From Phoronis australis (taxonomy: Eukaryota; Phoronida; Phoronidae), in contig NMRA01000250.1 of the NCBI GenBank assembly GCA_002633005.1, forward strand, positions 298,796 to 362,795: a stretch of DNA of 64,000 bases, written 5' to 3'. Of the stretch, positions 13,201-28,200 are shown one piece after another. The notes under the pieces were generated by a model, which worked only from the letters and a program-made list of their open reading frames with translations, was not told the DNA's origin and ran no database searches. Made by a program: the position numbers and the translations under genes. Numbering within the stretch: position 1 is the first letter of the stretch; each line of letters opens with the position of its first letter.

Positions 13201-16200
13201 CCACCACCCTCGGAGAAGGGTCGCGTGTGAGCTGCAGCGGCAGTGCCACTTAGACTACACGGAGACGCGTTGCCCGCCGAGTGCACTCCGCCACGTCCGC
13301 TTGTCGTCAAAGCACTGTCATCTGACCTGTAGGTGTCAGTACTGCTGCCTGTCGTACTTGTACTACTAACGCTGGTAAACGAGCTCTCACTAGCCATTGA
13401 TCGAGTTCTCTCATTGCTTCCTCCGCCACTATTACTACCATTAATCTGACTTAGTGAGATGCGTGTAGTCATAGTCTCTTTTGTAAAAATCTTTTCACCC
13501 GTATGTTTCCGGGGCATCGGCTGAGGGGGCAGACGATCTATGACTTGCACATGAGGTGCTGCATTCGGAAGCTTTTTTGACTCGCCTCCATAGTTTTGTC
13601 TATTGAGAGAATTCGTTCCACTGATCTCATTGGAGAATTGCTCCTCATTCATTTGTCCGAGAGATCGCGGCGACAAGGGCCCAGGAGACATGCCAACATT
13701 GTGCAGTTGGCGTTCAAATGTGTTCACTTTATTCTTGAAGCTCATCTCAGCGGCTTCGTCCCGGTAGCGGGTCTGGTGAGTTGTTGTCTGCTGCACGTCG
13801 AAGTGGACGCGTTGTCTGCCGTGCGCCCCCTCCTCGCTCTCGCGTATCTGCTCTAACGTTGATGCCCGATTGTTCTCGGCCAGTAGCCGCATGTAATCCT
13901 CGTCAATGTCCAGTCCTACAAAAGATAATTACGATCGATTTCCTTGCAAACCGCGATTAGCCGGTAGTATCAAAAAATATTAGTTAAAGGAAACTGCCAA
14001 GTGTCAGCGTGAAAGTTGTTTGAATTCACAAATTATCTAGACATGGACCTAGATACGGCTCGAGGCTGTTTTGAAACTGGATGTATAAAGAATGCGCTTT
14101 CAATTTTTCCTCTATCACAACGTTAATGATGTCAAGCAGGAGGTCACTACCACTACAACAGTACCTGTTAATACAAAACTTCACTGAGACTTGAAATGCA
14201 ATTAAGCTCTACATTCAACTGATACGTGACTACAGAGAACTCCATTTGCCCCTTGGAAGAAAACTTGACAGAACAAGTTCATTCTGCCAGGCTGCCCTGG
14301 CTCTAAGCCCGAAACAGGCATTGTACTGACCTGGCAAGAAGCCAATTGGGGCCATGGAAATTCGGGCATTCGCCGGCAGGGAGTCTTTCATCTGTTTGGC
14401 CTGCTGGGGGTGATTGAATCGGAAGTAATTGGATCGGCCGAGACATATCATGCATCCTGAAATGCAGCAAAACGTGAAACTGTAGAATTCCGTGTTCACA
14501 CGTCATTGAAGCACAATAGTGACGCAGGAACAACTGATAAGAAATCACCCAGACAACAAAAGATGAAAGAAATGACAAGAAAAAAATACACAATCCCAAA
14601 GAAAGCATTAGCTTTTGGCAAAATTTTTCCAAAATCAACTGAATGACGAGAAAACACGCAATCCATTTAAAACTTAGTTAACAAGGATATGCTGTCTTAA
14701 AGATTTCTGGATACTTTAAAATTTGTAGACTTCGTAAACAACAAAACACTGAACACGGAACAGAATACGCATTTCTCAGCAAGCAACAATAAGCAATGTA
14801 TATTTTGTAAGCAGTTGCATTTTTAAATCCACCAATGTCTCGATCGATGATTGACAAGTGGAGTATCAGAAAAAAAATTTGTCACTTTGAATAAATTATA
14901 AGTGATCAGAACAGAAACTGACAATCCAATTATGTCCCTTGAAGCTCTACAATAAACTTGAGAGTCACGTCCGCTCAGCCTTTGATCAGATCTAATTTAA
15001 ATATTCCACAACAAAGAAATTGGTTATTATCAGAAGTCAATCAGCACTTCCAACTTAAAGATGCATCCTTGGTGAGAAAAATAATTTTACAGAAATTAGC
15101 ACTCAAGCGCAGAACAGAGCTCACTAACTCTGTAGTAGGAACCAAACGCTCTATAGATGAGCCAAATTTCGCGCGTTTTGGCATGGTATTTTAAGGATAT
15201 TCAAATGGTAAGACACTGGCCTCGATTTCACCGAATGTCTGGCAGACAAGAACAAGAATTAGCAATTTGAAATAAAATCACGAAAACACAACAGATTTTG
15301 TTGTTTTGTAGCTATGGTAATTCCAAAAAGTCTATCCCGTCTGTCAACAATCTCAAAAATGTGTTTTCGGCCATAAAATCGATAATCTCACTACGTAAAC
15401 TGAACTTGTGCTTGCCTCAGTTCTCCCTACCCTTGATCCTACTACTCTTCATGGTATCAGAGAAATTGATATGGAAAAGAATACCACTGAACCGCAACCC
15501 TACCATGCAGCACTGCGCTGGTCAAGAGAAAACGAATTGAAATTGTCAGCATGTGATTACACACATCACAACTTAATTACCATCTCGTTAGCACACAGAG
15601 GTGTCATCGGAATAAACGCACGGTCGGCGATTTCGCTCTTATCCGAACATCACAGTTGATGCCATTAGCATTACCATGGCGACAAGGTGATTATTATTTT
15701 TTTTTAATCACTACTAATTCTGGGATCATGGAAACTATATGAGCCGAACTTGATGCGATTAAAAAGTCTTCTGCCAAGTTACACGCGGATTGATAGGTGT
15801 CAGAGAAAGATCAATTAAAACACCAGTCAGTCGTTGTTTAAAGGACAAAACATATTTAATTTCAGACTAAAAGAAAGCCGTTTTCTTAATCAACCCAGCG
15901 TCATGACAGATAGTCTGAAACAAGTAAGGACTGATTTGATGCTGAAGCTGCAAAAAAAATAAATAGCGCATAAAATGGTTACACAGGGAAACTGCATAAG
16001 AGTGGTGAATTTTCAATCTTTTTCTGACAACTTTTAATTCCACACGTTACAGATACTGTCATCATAAGGTAAAAAATGTCAAAGTCAGAAAACCTATGAC
16101 TTTCTGTTTACACACCCCCTTTTCCAAATAAAAGCCCGGGCTTTTATTTGGCATTACTAAAACGCCTGAATTTTTTCATTTTCCAAATACACATCCATGG

Positions 16201-19200
16201 ACTTTTCTACAGGAAATCCCCGCGCTAATTTGCACATTGCCAAACTTAACATGTCTTAATCATTTTTGGCAAAAACGCAAAGGTATCCTTACACAATACA
16301 ACCTCTATTATTTGTCTTTCTATTACACATAAAGCAGAAAAAGTTCAGGCTAAACATAAGTAAACATGGTTGAGAGCTTTTCAAACACGGCTCAGTTTGA
16401 ATACAAGTAGGGGAAAGCCTACTTGTGGGGGAAGCCTGACTTGTCAATAAACTTCTCCAACTGCCCAATTGGATGATGAACCTTCCAATTTCCATTAAAA
16501 GGCAAGTTCAGGTGAGCCTTTTTGAGGATTTTTTCTAAAATTTTACCTCAAAGATGCTACTCGAGTGAACACAATTAACTATTCCGAAATTCTTCCATTC
16601 AAACGAAAAAAATTTAAGATTCCAGAAAAAGCCACAAAAAGTGCTGCGATCACAATATTAGAGTTCCATCAGCTTCATGTAAAGAGAACAAATGAATCTC
16701 CCAAACTGGTGCTCTGACTTCTAGTGTCCTGATTAGAATAAATAAAATCCTAAAATGTTGAAGTTATAACCAAATCATAAAGAAGCTGGTTTACATTTGG
16801 CAGGCAAACAGAACTCAAAACAGCAGATCTACTAATTTGGCGAGAGAAAGTCATAATCTATTCCACACATAGAAGCAAATACACTTAAACCAGTCATTTA
16901 CCCCTTGATAACTAGCAGACTGACTGAATTCACTTACATTCAGTTAAAGTTGCATTTCGTCTGTTTAGCAAATTTCAAATTCAGGCCTTTTTACTCTCAT
17001 AAAATCAGTCTCATAATGTTTCCTTACTGTGATAAGAATTCAATTTCCGTAACCAACTTTAAGTATGGGAAATGCGGCATTTTCAAACCACAATTTTAGA
17101 GCTGTCCAACTACATGAGCTATTTTCAAATTTGAAATTTTAGGGTTGGTCAAATCCAATAAACTCAGAAGCGTTTTCTTGATTCGCCAAGGGTTTTTGAT
17201 GCTCCTGTGAGTAATGGAAATGGGATCCAAGCTATCATGGTAAAGAATACCATAAGACCAATTTTATGACAGTAAATCAGGCCCAATTCTATTTTACTTA
17301 GCTCAACAAGACAAAATGCAGCTTCATAATAGTTTACGTTCAAGACATAACCAATGTGTGCATGATCTCAACACATTTTTCCAACATTGTTGGATTGCAA
17401 GATAAAAATTGACTAGAGAACAAAGCAAAAAAGTTATCTATTTTTACTTGATAAAGATACTAAGCAGTTTAAATCAGAAGTTGGTTTCTGTGACAGAAGG
17501 TAGGGGCTTACAGCCGCTTTAGGTGTTAACTCACAAAACTTCGGAACCCAAAATATTTCTTCTGACATATGCAAAATCAAAACAAAGCAACATCAGGCAA
17601 TGAAATACACGTGTCCCAACACAATAGTAATACTAGTCATGAGCCCAGGATGTACACATACTAGTAGTAGTGGTAGTGGTAGTAACAAGTATTTACCGTC
17701 AATAAAGGACAGACAGTAAAATCACAAGCTACAAGCTTTTGAACCGGCATAAGTTAAAATAAAAAATATTTAACATGAATACAATGACAACAGGGACTAT
17801 TTAAAAATGTATGTTAACACATGGCACATTTACACAAGGCTCCATTCCAAGTACACAAAATCTGACCATCCTACCTTTTGATTCTATCAATAACAGTGTA
17901 ATCACTCCCACTCTTTTCCCACAACTACCAGATGCCTGACACAAACGTTATATTGATACCCTGATTCACACCTACACTCACTCCCTTCACCTGTATCGCA
18001 ATAACACCTGCTCAGGAGTGATTCTCAGTACATCCAACACCACAACTTGACCTCAACACAACAAGACTGTTGTTGCTCTGGCCCAGAGCTTCAACTCTTT
18101 GGGTTTAGCATTACAATGGCTGCTAGTACTGAATGACAGATCAGAGTGTGATGACTGTGCCACAGGCAGCCACAGGAGATCACATCTTGATGTCATTAAA
18201 TAATGACTCAAGCTTAATTACCAGGTTTGTTAATTAAACATCCTCAAACAGAGCTACCTGATCATGAAGTACTGGGGTTCAGTTTCCAAAGACAACAACA
18301 AATCTGACAACTTGGGGTACTACATTTAATAACTGCCATGTGTTAGTTACTATGGGCTTGCAGATAGTCTTGAAATCCAGACCATTGGTCTTTGTGACAA
18401 TGGCTAGTCCCTGAGGAACACATCTTGTTCATGTTCAATTAGAACTGTTGCTAATCATACCAGATGTTCATTACACTGGCCCATATGTACATCACAAACA
18501 AAGCTGGGGTAAAGTCCACTCTAACAGAAGCACAACCCTTGACATGGGGGCACAATCTACATGAGCCAGATGTAAAATAATGGCACAAATGAAGACTTAC
18601 AGGACTTGGGCAAAAGATCCAGCTTTGGCATACACAATCAAAAGAACAAATGTCCCCAAGTATCAACTTTCCAAAGTTCCACATGGCTCCTTTCTACATT
18701 CCCTTAGCAACTAGTAGTACAGGGTTCCAGAGCTTAGTCCAATTTCAAATGTTTTACGCAACAACCGGATTACAAAGAGTGCAAATGAAATATGTGGCCT
18801 TAAAAAAACAGTAAAATCTCACTGATTTCTGACAAAAATGTTGGCCAAAGTAGTCCTCCTTCATTTTTCGCGGCATTGTTGTGGATGCGACTATTTTTCA
18901 AAATGTTATCTAATGGTAACTATGGCTGAGAACCTGGACATGGTGCATTACGTCCTTCATGAAAACAAAAAAAAAATTAATTTCACGGTAGTACACGTCT
19001 CATGAAATCATAAAAACAAAATTTCACATATCCCGCTGAGAGCGTCAGTTGGTAAAGTTTTACTGAAAAACACATTAAGTTATGAGTACCAACAACGTCA
19101 ATAGAATAAATGGCAAAATTAGAGCAGTAGCTTCACTTATCGAATGGCAACTACCAGTAGGTACAGTAAAACTTTTCAATTTGGGACAAAAATAATTACA

Positions 19201-22200
19201 AAAATTGCCATATTTACTTGGCGGAATTCTTCGAATTCCGACAAGTATGTTGCTGTCGTCAAGTTTTTTTTTTTTTTTTTTTTNAGCCACAGGAGATCAC
19301 ATCTTGATGTCATTAAATAATGACTCAAGCTTAATTACCAGGTTTGTTAATTAAACATCCTCAAACAGAGCTACCTGATCATGAAGTACTGGGGTTCAGT
19401 TTCCAAAGACAACAACAAATCTGACAACTTGGGGTACTACATTTAATAACCGCCATGTGTTAGTTACTATGGGCTTGCAGATAGTGTTGAAATCCAGACC
19501 AATTGGTCTTGGTGACAATGGCTAGTCCCTGAGGAACACATCTTGTTCATGTTCAATTAGAACTGTTGCTAATCATACCAGATGTTCATTATACTGGCCC
19601 ATATGTACATCACAAACAAAGCTGGGGTAAAGTCCACTCTAACAGAAACACAACCCTTGACATGGGGGCACAATCTACATGTGCCAGATGTAAAATAATG
19701 GCACAAATGAAGACTTACAGGACTTGGGCAAAAGATCCAGCTTTGGCATACACAATAAAAAGAACAAATGTCCCCAAGTATCAACTTTCCAAAGTTCCAA
19801 ATGGCTCCTTCCTACATTCCCTTAGCAACTAGTAGTACAGGGTTCCAGAGCTTAATTAGTCCAATTTCAAATGTTTTACGCAACAACATGATTACAAAGA
19901 GTGCAAATGAAATATGTGGCCTTAAAAAACAGTAAAATCTCACCGATTTCTGACAAAAATGTTGGCCAAAATAGTCCTCCTTCATTTTTCGCGGCATTGT
20001 TGTGGATGCGACTATTTTTCAAAATGTTGTCTAATGGAAACTATGGCTGAGAACCTGGACATGGTGCATTACGTCCTTCGTGAAAACAAAAAAATTAATT
20101 TCACGGTGGTACACGTCTCATGAAATCATAAAAACAAAATTTCACATATCCCGCTGAGAGCGTCAGTTGGTAAAGTTTTACTGAAAAACATATTAAGTTA
20201 TGAGTACCAAGAACGTCAATAGAATAAATGGCAAAATTAGAGCAGCAGCTACCAGTAGTTACAGTAAAACTTTTCAATTTGGGACAAAAATAATTACAAA
20301 AATTGCCACATTTCTTATTTTTCAGTCTTACCACATTTTTGCGCATGCTTAAAATTTTACCAAATGTCGTTTAGTAATAGCTACACCATACTAAAAGCAA
20401 AGCAAATTTTCTTGAAAAATTAATTTTGATTAAGAAATCTGACAAAATGAAATTTCACCTGTCCGCCATATTGTGACCCGAACGAAAAAAGTGTTACCGT
20501 AAGTTCCTCAGATCAGTGTTTCACTGTTACTTCCACTACTCAAGCAAATTTTCGCAGCATTCACCTTGTTCAACCAAGACTGCACAGCGGGCGTGAACGT
20601 ACCCAGTGAACCCGGGATGCCAGTGGTCAATAATCGCTAATTTGTAGCTTATCTACAGAGACAAAAGCTAGACAAGAGCTGAACAAACATTAGGGAATGT
20701 GGTACACAGGTCTTTTGTTACGCGATTGATTGGGTATATAACTGATACATGTTATGTTACTTCTGGACTGTGGTAAAGACGGGCAAAACTTCATCAAGAA
20801 CTACTCAGGCAGGCATTCAGTTGGACAATCTGATTCGAATTTAGACATCCTACTTAGGACGCCCTATTCAGCATTTGGATATCGAAGAAAAGAAATGTAA
20901 GCAAGTATTAATAATTGGTATGTCCAGAATAAGTTGGTTTAAATCTGGTGTAAGATATTAAAAGCTTTAGTGCAGATCCATGTTTCCATGGCAACACACC
21001 ACACTATTACAATAGTTTGACTTAGGGTGGTATAAAAAGCTGTCGCACTTTATTAGTCATGGACACTCTGAGAAATTGGGGAAACTCATTTGGGACGCCC
21101 TATTTTTGAAACCATGGATGAACCCCTTATTATAAGACATTTCCACTTATGTAGGCGATTCAGTGTTAAGGGAGTGTTGGTCAGTAGGAATGCTTAAATC
21201 AGTCTAGAATCGTAGTTAACAGTTCAGATTTATTTCGCAGCAGGGTCGCTACTGTGACAATGGTGAAGGCTACATTACATCACCTTACAATAATTTTGAT
21301 GACGATAGTGCCATAGAGCGATAACTCTGCTAACTACCACAGCAAATGGGAATGCTCGCAGTGTTTGTCAACACTTCGCTAGAGCCCGATTTAACTCGAT
21401 AGAAAAAGGCTTAGAGACTCGACACTTCTACAAAACATATAGAGTCCTGTGACGGCATTCTCAGTCACCCTTTACAATAGTTTGGAAATATCTCAAAACC
21501 CTAGAAATTCCTGACACTTTCGCTGCATCTGAGCAAAAAGTCAACTGTAAGTATTTCACTGACAATGTCTAGAGAACACTGACTAACAATAAAACAAGCT
21601 GTTGCTCACGGCTAAAATGATGGAATAACACTGACAAACATACTATACAGCTCAAGAGTTACATGCAACAACTACAAAAGGGAAGATACGGAGATGATCA
21701 AAAATAACGCCCCAAAGACAAAAATGTACCTTCCTCGGCTAAAACTGATGAGAAATAGGACATGGCACTCGTTTATTTTTTTTCTGACCATTAAGTATCA
21801 TGAGTAATATTCATTTACTACAACACAGCACAAGTCACTTCCTGGTAATTAGACCACAAACTGAGCACAGCAGCTGTCACTGATATCCTGCAGTTTCACA
21901 TTAAGATCTTGAGATAAAAAATGTAGTTCAGTAAATTTCTCCCGCCAAGACAGAAATGAAACCAAATAGAAAACAAATATATTATCGTTACACCTACAGC
22001 GTAGTCTAGTAAGTTTCTCCCGCCAAGACAGGAAAGGAAACCAAAGATATTATAGTTATACCAGACTCTGACGAAACTGCAACAAAATACTAGTTCAGAA
22101 CAATAAGCATAAAAAATTGATTTCACATCCATAATGGATAACTTTCAGAGCAGTGCAGAGGTTGACTCCTGTTTTTAAGTAGTTCGAAAACATTGCAGAT

Positions 22201-25200
22201 GAATATTTGTGTAAAAGACTTACACAAAAAGCTGGTGACATATTAAATGAATTAAATAGGATTTAATATAGAACATGCATGCTGTCTAAAGATTAAGTTT
22301 CCCAATGGCATATGACTGATTAAACAAAATGTTTTACATAGAGATTAAATTAAAAAAATAATCTGAAATCTGATAATCGACGCCTAGATACACATGAAAT
22401 GAGATTTCACAACTCACATGAACAAAATCCTGAGCCCACACAATGTTTCTTCACACCACTGTCTACAAAAAGTCCTTTAAGCATGACCATGGAACAATCA
22501 ATTTGTCTACTATTACCAGTATTGTCTATTAGGAGGAGTGTTGTCTATTAGGATGAGTATTGTCTAGGAAGGCCTGGCCATCTGGGACAACACAAAGGAG
22601 TCATTAATTATATCAATCATATTGTCTGTGATATGTAGGACTTGATGTGTAGGACTGGGGCTGAGAACCAAACACTGGTGGTGGTGGCTATCTTAACTCT
22701 ACATCACTGGCAGATGGCCAGCAAATGGCATAAATCAAGGAGGGTGTCTCTTTTAACTAATGGGAAGGGAGTACAACTGCTTATTAAAAATCCAGATACC
22801 ATCCATGAGCAAGCTAGAAAACAGGAACTCAAGTAATGGAAAGTCTTGCACCTCACCTGTCAGCACAAGGCCAAATTACCCACCCAAGACAAAACTCGAG
22901 GAGGCAAAACACTAACCAGAGTTGACAGCATGTCCATCTTAAGGCTTCATTCGACTTTTAGTTGTACACAAAATTAACATTTTGTTCTGGAAAGCACTGG
23001 TACATCCCGGATGTTTCAAGAAGATCCTGGCCACAATTGCTAGAGTAATGTCCATGCAACACTTACAAAGGACCATTTTTGGTCATGCGCCCCCTTAAAT
23101 TTGTTTACGGAAAAGAATCGCCCCTTTATGGTCTCTAAAAAGCTAAGAGAACATGCAGTGTTTAGAATTACCCACCACCTCTGAACAGAATTACCCACCA
23201 CATCTCAAACAGAAAATGGTCTTATCCAAAATTAGGAAGTGATTACAGAAATACTCAACTTCACTACCAACTCAAGAGAAACGAATTTAAGTACTTTAGC
23301 TTTTAGAAAACTCGCTGAAATATTACTCTCATTGCCCAGCAGTCTCACAAAATTAAAATAAACCTTCAAATCTCTACCACCCCCCCACCCATCACGAATC
23401 CGGGGGCGGGTACTTAGTTATATTTTGGACAGGAGGGGTTGTAGCTAGAAAATTAGGGTACCCACCCAATGAGAGACTAGACTCCAAAAAGGGGACCTAT
23501 TTGTAGCGAACTGACACAAAAAAGTCCTTCAATCATAGAGTATTGTTCCAGATAAGTCACCCCTTGGTAGGTCTCGAGTCCACCTCATCCCTTCACAGGG
23601 ATCTTGGACGTATATTTTAACCCATTAAGCTTGAAAGCGCGTGCTATGCGGTGTTATCAAAAATACTGGTAAGTACATTGTAGTTTTGAAAAATTAACCT
23701 TTTCGTGGATTGGTGAATTCCCACAGCTAAAACCCTTTAGCAGAATATTATCAAATTGAAAACGGCACCATTTCGCATGAACCGGTCGTGAAAAAGTAGC
23801 CCATTAGAGACACATGTCCCCTATACCCCTTCTACGGGAGTACCCCCCCACACAAAGAAGTGGATTTGATGAAACACAGCTGATGTCTGTGAACCAACAG
23901 GGATTCTTGGTCCACTGGTCTTGATGATCCTAATGAGCCCAGCAGACCAGTAACAGGGTCAGGCCTGTTAGGGGACAACTGTCCCTGGATGTCAAACAAT
24001 GAGCACAGACCAGTAACAGGGTCAGGCCTGTTAGGGGACAACTGTCCCTGGATGTCAAACAATGAGCTAGCTGTCTGGCAATAATGTTGTTGGTTCCTAA
24101 ACACACAGTATTTCATTTACCACAACAGGACTCACTTAGGCATTTTAGGTCACTTTTAATGACATAAATACACAGATCTCCTGAACACAGGTTTTCATTT
24201 TTTGAAACTGACAGCCACAAAATGTTAATAAAATTGTGACAATTAAGCTTTAAAACAAAACTTGATAAAACCAACCGCTAAATAGTTATTTCTACGCCGG
24301 GTAATTTTCTCACACATAAAAACATCACCTACAAACAAGTCAAAATTAGTATAACGGTAACATACAGATGAACGACACCACGGCCTCAGCATATTCGTGA
24401 GTGAAAGAAATTACGCCCTCGTTAACACAGCTCGTCTTGCACACCAGAAAAAATGGGTCACGCAAAAGCTAATTTTGTGTTCTCAAAATGCTTCAGCTAA
24501 AAATTGTATGTAGATAACATTTACCAAGAAATTCTACAAACAGGACTCCCCCAAACATAGGCCCTTGGGCTTACTTTCAGAGCCACATTAAAAAATTTTG
24601 ACAGTTTATAGGGTTTCCCAAAATGAACAGTGTTGGCGAATTTCACACTTTATCAAGATAAACAGGACAGAGTTCATTTCAGCACAGTTTTTAGCTTATC
24701 TATGGAATAACCTGGGACCATAAAACTCATTTCTGTTATAACTACACTGTTGGCCCTCATTTCTCGGCGATATTACAGGCATACTTACCACTTGTAAGCA
24801 CCGCGTTTCAGTAAGTATGCCCGAGGAAACATTTGGCGACTCGAACTTTAAAAACTATGATATCACTTTTTGAGTGTACGACATGGGGCTTGCTACCAGA
24901 CCTTTTCGCAGTTAAACTCTTTCAGAAATGCCACAAGTTCAATAAACCCACTAATACTCCAACAGAGGAAACTGACTTCAACAGGCACTTTGAACTATCA
25001 GACTTGACAAGAACACAGTGAAAAGCTCTGAACAGCGTGGGTAACACAGCTGTCAACCATTTACTAATAAAGCCTCAGCTTGCCATCAAGAAAGTTAACT
25101 GACAGCCAGTAACCTCTGCAACTGATTGAAAAAATCATCTATTTAAAAACGGCAGAACATCGATTCCGCAAGACCTTTTGCAAGACCGCACATTTTCAAA

Positions 25201-28200
25201 TGCATACATGCGTGACTCGTGGGAATTAACTGCACGGTTTGCAGTGCCCTCAATATAAACTATTAATACAACTTATTCAGCCAACACGCAAGCCGGGTGG
25301 CACACATCCAAGTCACACATCCAAGTTTCACGTAATGTGATTTCAAAATAAGGTACGCAATAACTCCTCATTGGTTTCCCAGAAAAAAGAATAACCAAAA
25401 TTATCATTTATTCTATTTTGCAAATGCTAAAAATAATAAAAACTGTGAAACACAGCCAGAGTACAAAACCATACTAGTAATTGATTATAATGGTCTAAAA
25501 TCTTTATTTTCCAGGAATATTTGACAAAATAAAATTCCGCTTGTATGGCAAGGAATTACAGTACATGTGATGTCAGGTCAAAGCGCACACTAGTGGCAGC
25601 CACCACAGTTGAAAATTACACAAAGCTAACCAGGTGCTTTAACTCTCCACTGACGATCAATCACTCAACAATATCTCTCCATCAAACTGTATAATTACCT
25701 GGCTGCAAGCAAAAATCTGGGGATTTTATGAACAAAGCATCCTTAGGAGTTCTACATTAAATATGTATGTCTATGATTTGTTGTCAACTACAGCATAGCA
25801 TACACATTAAGCTGACTGTACACAATGATACCTGCAAAACACATAATAAAATTTAATGCAAATTCCAGACTTCCAGTGCACAGATCACTTTTTCGCACCC
25901 CTTAAACAATGCTTTACAATCAAACAGGGCTCTATGGATTTTGATTTGTGATAAGCTGCTAAGTCAGAGTTCAGTATATCCCTCATCTACAATTCAAGTA
26001 TTTTGTACAGCCCTATAATGGCTCACTGTAGAGTTCAGATCGGCAATTAGATCAAGACAGACACATGTCAGTACAAGCGCACTGCAAGTATGCTACTTAG
26101 AAAGAGCCAAAGTGAACCCAGCAGTGGTCGTTTCGCCACTCAACAAAAGTCGGGTTAACTTAATGGGTACTTACCTTCAACACACTTGAAATAACTCAGT
26201 TTTGGGAAATATTTTTAAACAACATAAGAGTAACGCCGGATCGTCCAAGCTTTTCAGAGTATGTTGGATTTATTTCAATGTTATTGTAGCTACCAGTAAA
26301 TTATTCCCGGACTCCCGAGAAATTGAAATGGATCCCAAAAATTTTGGAAGTTAGGTACACAGCAGTCCAGTGTTTTGAAGAGTATGGCACGCTGAGAACT
26401 GAGGTTCTATCACTGCAACAGGGTATGCTAATATCGCACGCAGGATACTGGCAAACACAAAGTCTCAGGTTAACAACATTTTCGAAATGGGTAAGTGCTT
26501 TCAGATGTTTCAGCCAACTTGGGAAATAAATTTATAATATATTTAGACGAACGCCCAGCCTGTCACGTGAAAGTAAACTAGAAAAATTCATCAGAGAGCA
26601 GTACTTGTGGGTAATGGTCAGATATAACGTGCCCAAATTTTGAGAACCAGTTTTCTCCACTGAATAATGTGCATCAAACTGGTTCTCAAAATACGGGCAC
26701 ATAATATCCGACTATTGCTGTACTCGTGAACTCTACTCAGATACCAGGACATGCTACTGAACAGGGACATTTTAGCAAAACCTACACATATATGAATTCT
26801 CAAGTCTATGGACAGCACCAAGCAACTAGCGAAAGTTTTGTCCCAAATGGAACTTAATTTACAGACACCAGACTACTATATAATACCAGGAAAGAGTTTT
26901 TCTTAGCATATTTTAGCTCAAGACTTGCTTAACGACTTGGTAGAAATAAGTCAGGACTACATTTAATGACGTCACTCACAAGACACCAGCAGGAAGAAAT
27001 CTTCACTGATTTTCCGAACAGCACCTGCGAGTATTCCAAGTGCTTACGAAACGTCCCACAATTCAACATCTGACACAGTCGTCCAATCACACTCATTGGC
27101 TGGCATTTTGCTAACATGTACCAATAAAGCTAGTGAAACGCTGCTAAATCTAGTGTTTCCCTAACACAAGTGAGCTCAATCTTGCCAAACTCGTTTGATC
27201 AGAATGTCTTACAAAAGATTTTCAAATGAATTTATACCAATCAGGCCTATTAATTCATGAACAATGGTATGATAAGACATAAATGGTCGATAAAATTCAC
27301 TAACATTGTTTCGCACAATTTCTATCTTCAATAATGATCATATATAATTTATACTTTAAAATATACCGATTTACCATGATTGCTGAGTGATGAGAAATCA
27401 TGGTAAATCGTGATAATTTACCATAATGGAGGTTTTCCACGAATGATGCAATGAACAATAATCATTTACCATCAGCCTGATATGAATATATATCAACTGA
27501 ACAATAATCATTTACCATCAGCCTGATATGAATGTAATCAACTGAACAATAATCATTTACCATCAGCCTGATATGAATGTATATCAACTGAACAATAATC
27601 ATTACCATCAGCCTGATATGAATGTATATCAACTGAACAATAATCATTTACCATCAGCCTGATATGAATGTATATCAACTGAAATACGAGTATCAATGTA
27701 GGTACCCTGACTTACCTTGAGTTAATACCGTGGGCTCCTCGACGCGGAGGCCATCAATAGTGCAAAGCTTGGAAATGGGGTGAAGGCTGACTATTCCACC
27801 AATGTTCTGAATGAAACAGTGCTCCGACTCCACGCCCGTACCCTGGATGACGATGTCCTGGGGTCTGACGGCACGGCCAGTTCCGATCTTTGTCTTGCCT
27901 GTAAGAGATTATAGCCAACACTATTGACCAATCGTTCAAAGGAACATTCAGGATGATCTTCATTAATAAACTCACATACATACGAATATTTAAAACCAAG
28001 CATTCAAAATCCATGATTGTTCACAAAAATCATTCAAGAATTCCTGAAGTGTCGTACTTTCGTGTAAAAATAATGCACAGTCATTTTAAGGTATTTATCA
28101 ACCTGCGAGGACACGGTTTCCTGCATATTGACAGTATGAATGTGCAATTCAAACACAAAGTCACTCAGTTTAATATATTTTTTGAAATTCAAAATATAAA

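Larger units (their letters stand above)
14457..27715. other. Intron 8, 13.3 kb, splits the FHA domain
   Basis: No exon recognised. Holds the duplicated block around the N at 19284, an interspersed repeat near 20.7-21.3 kb, tandem pairs at 22.5 and 23.9 kb, a foldback MITE at 26610, a perfect hairpin at 27367 and a 46-bp minisatellite ending 35 bp from exon 8. Confidence 0.5.

Noticed and set aside
12232-13369. Long plus-strand frames of 77-159 residues opposite exon 10
   Set aside because: Shadows of the GC-richer coding exon; no recognisable domains.
11805-13892. A 695-residue single-exon gene starting at the internal ATG
   Set aside because: The frame is open upstream of that ATG to a good acceptor at 13916, and the conserved protein continues into exons 9 and 11. 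The last residues after GYD are intron.
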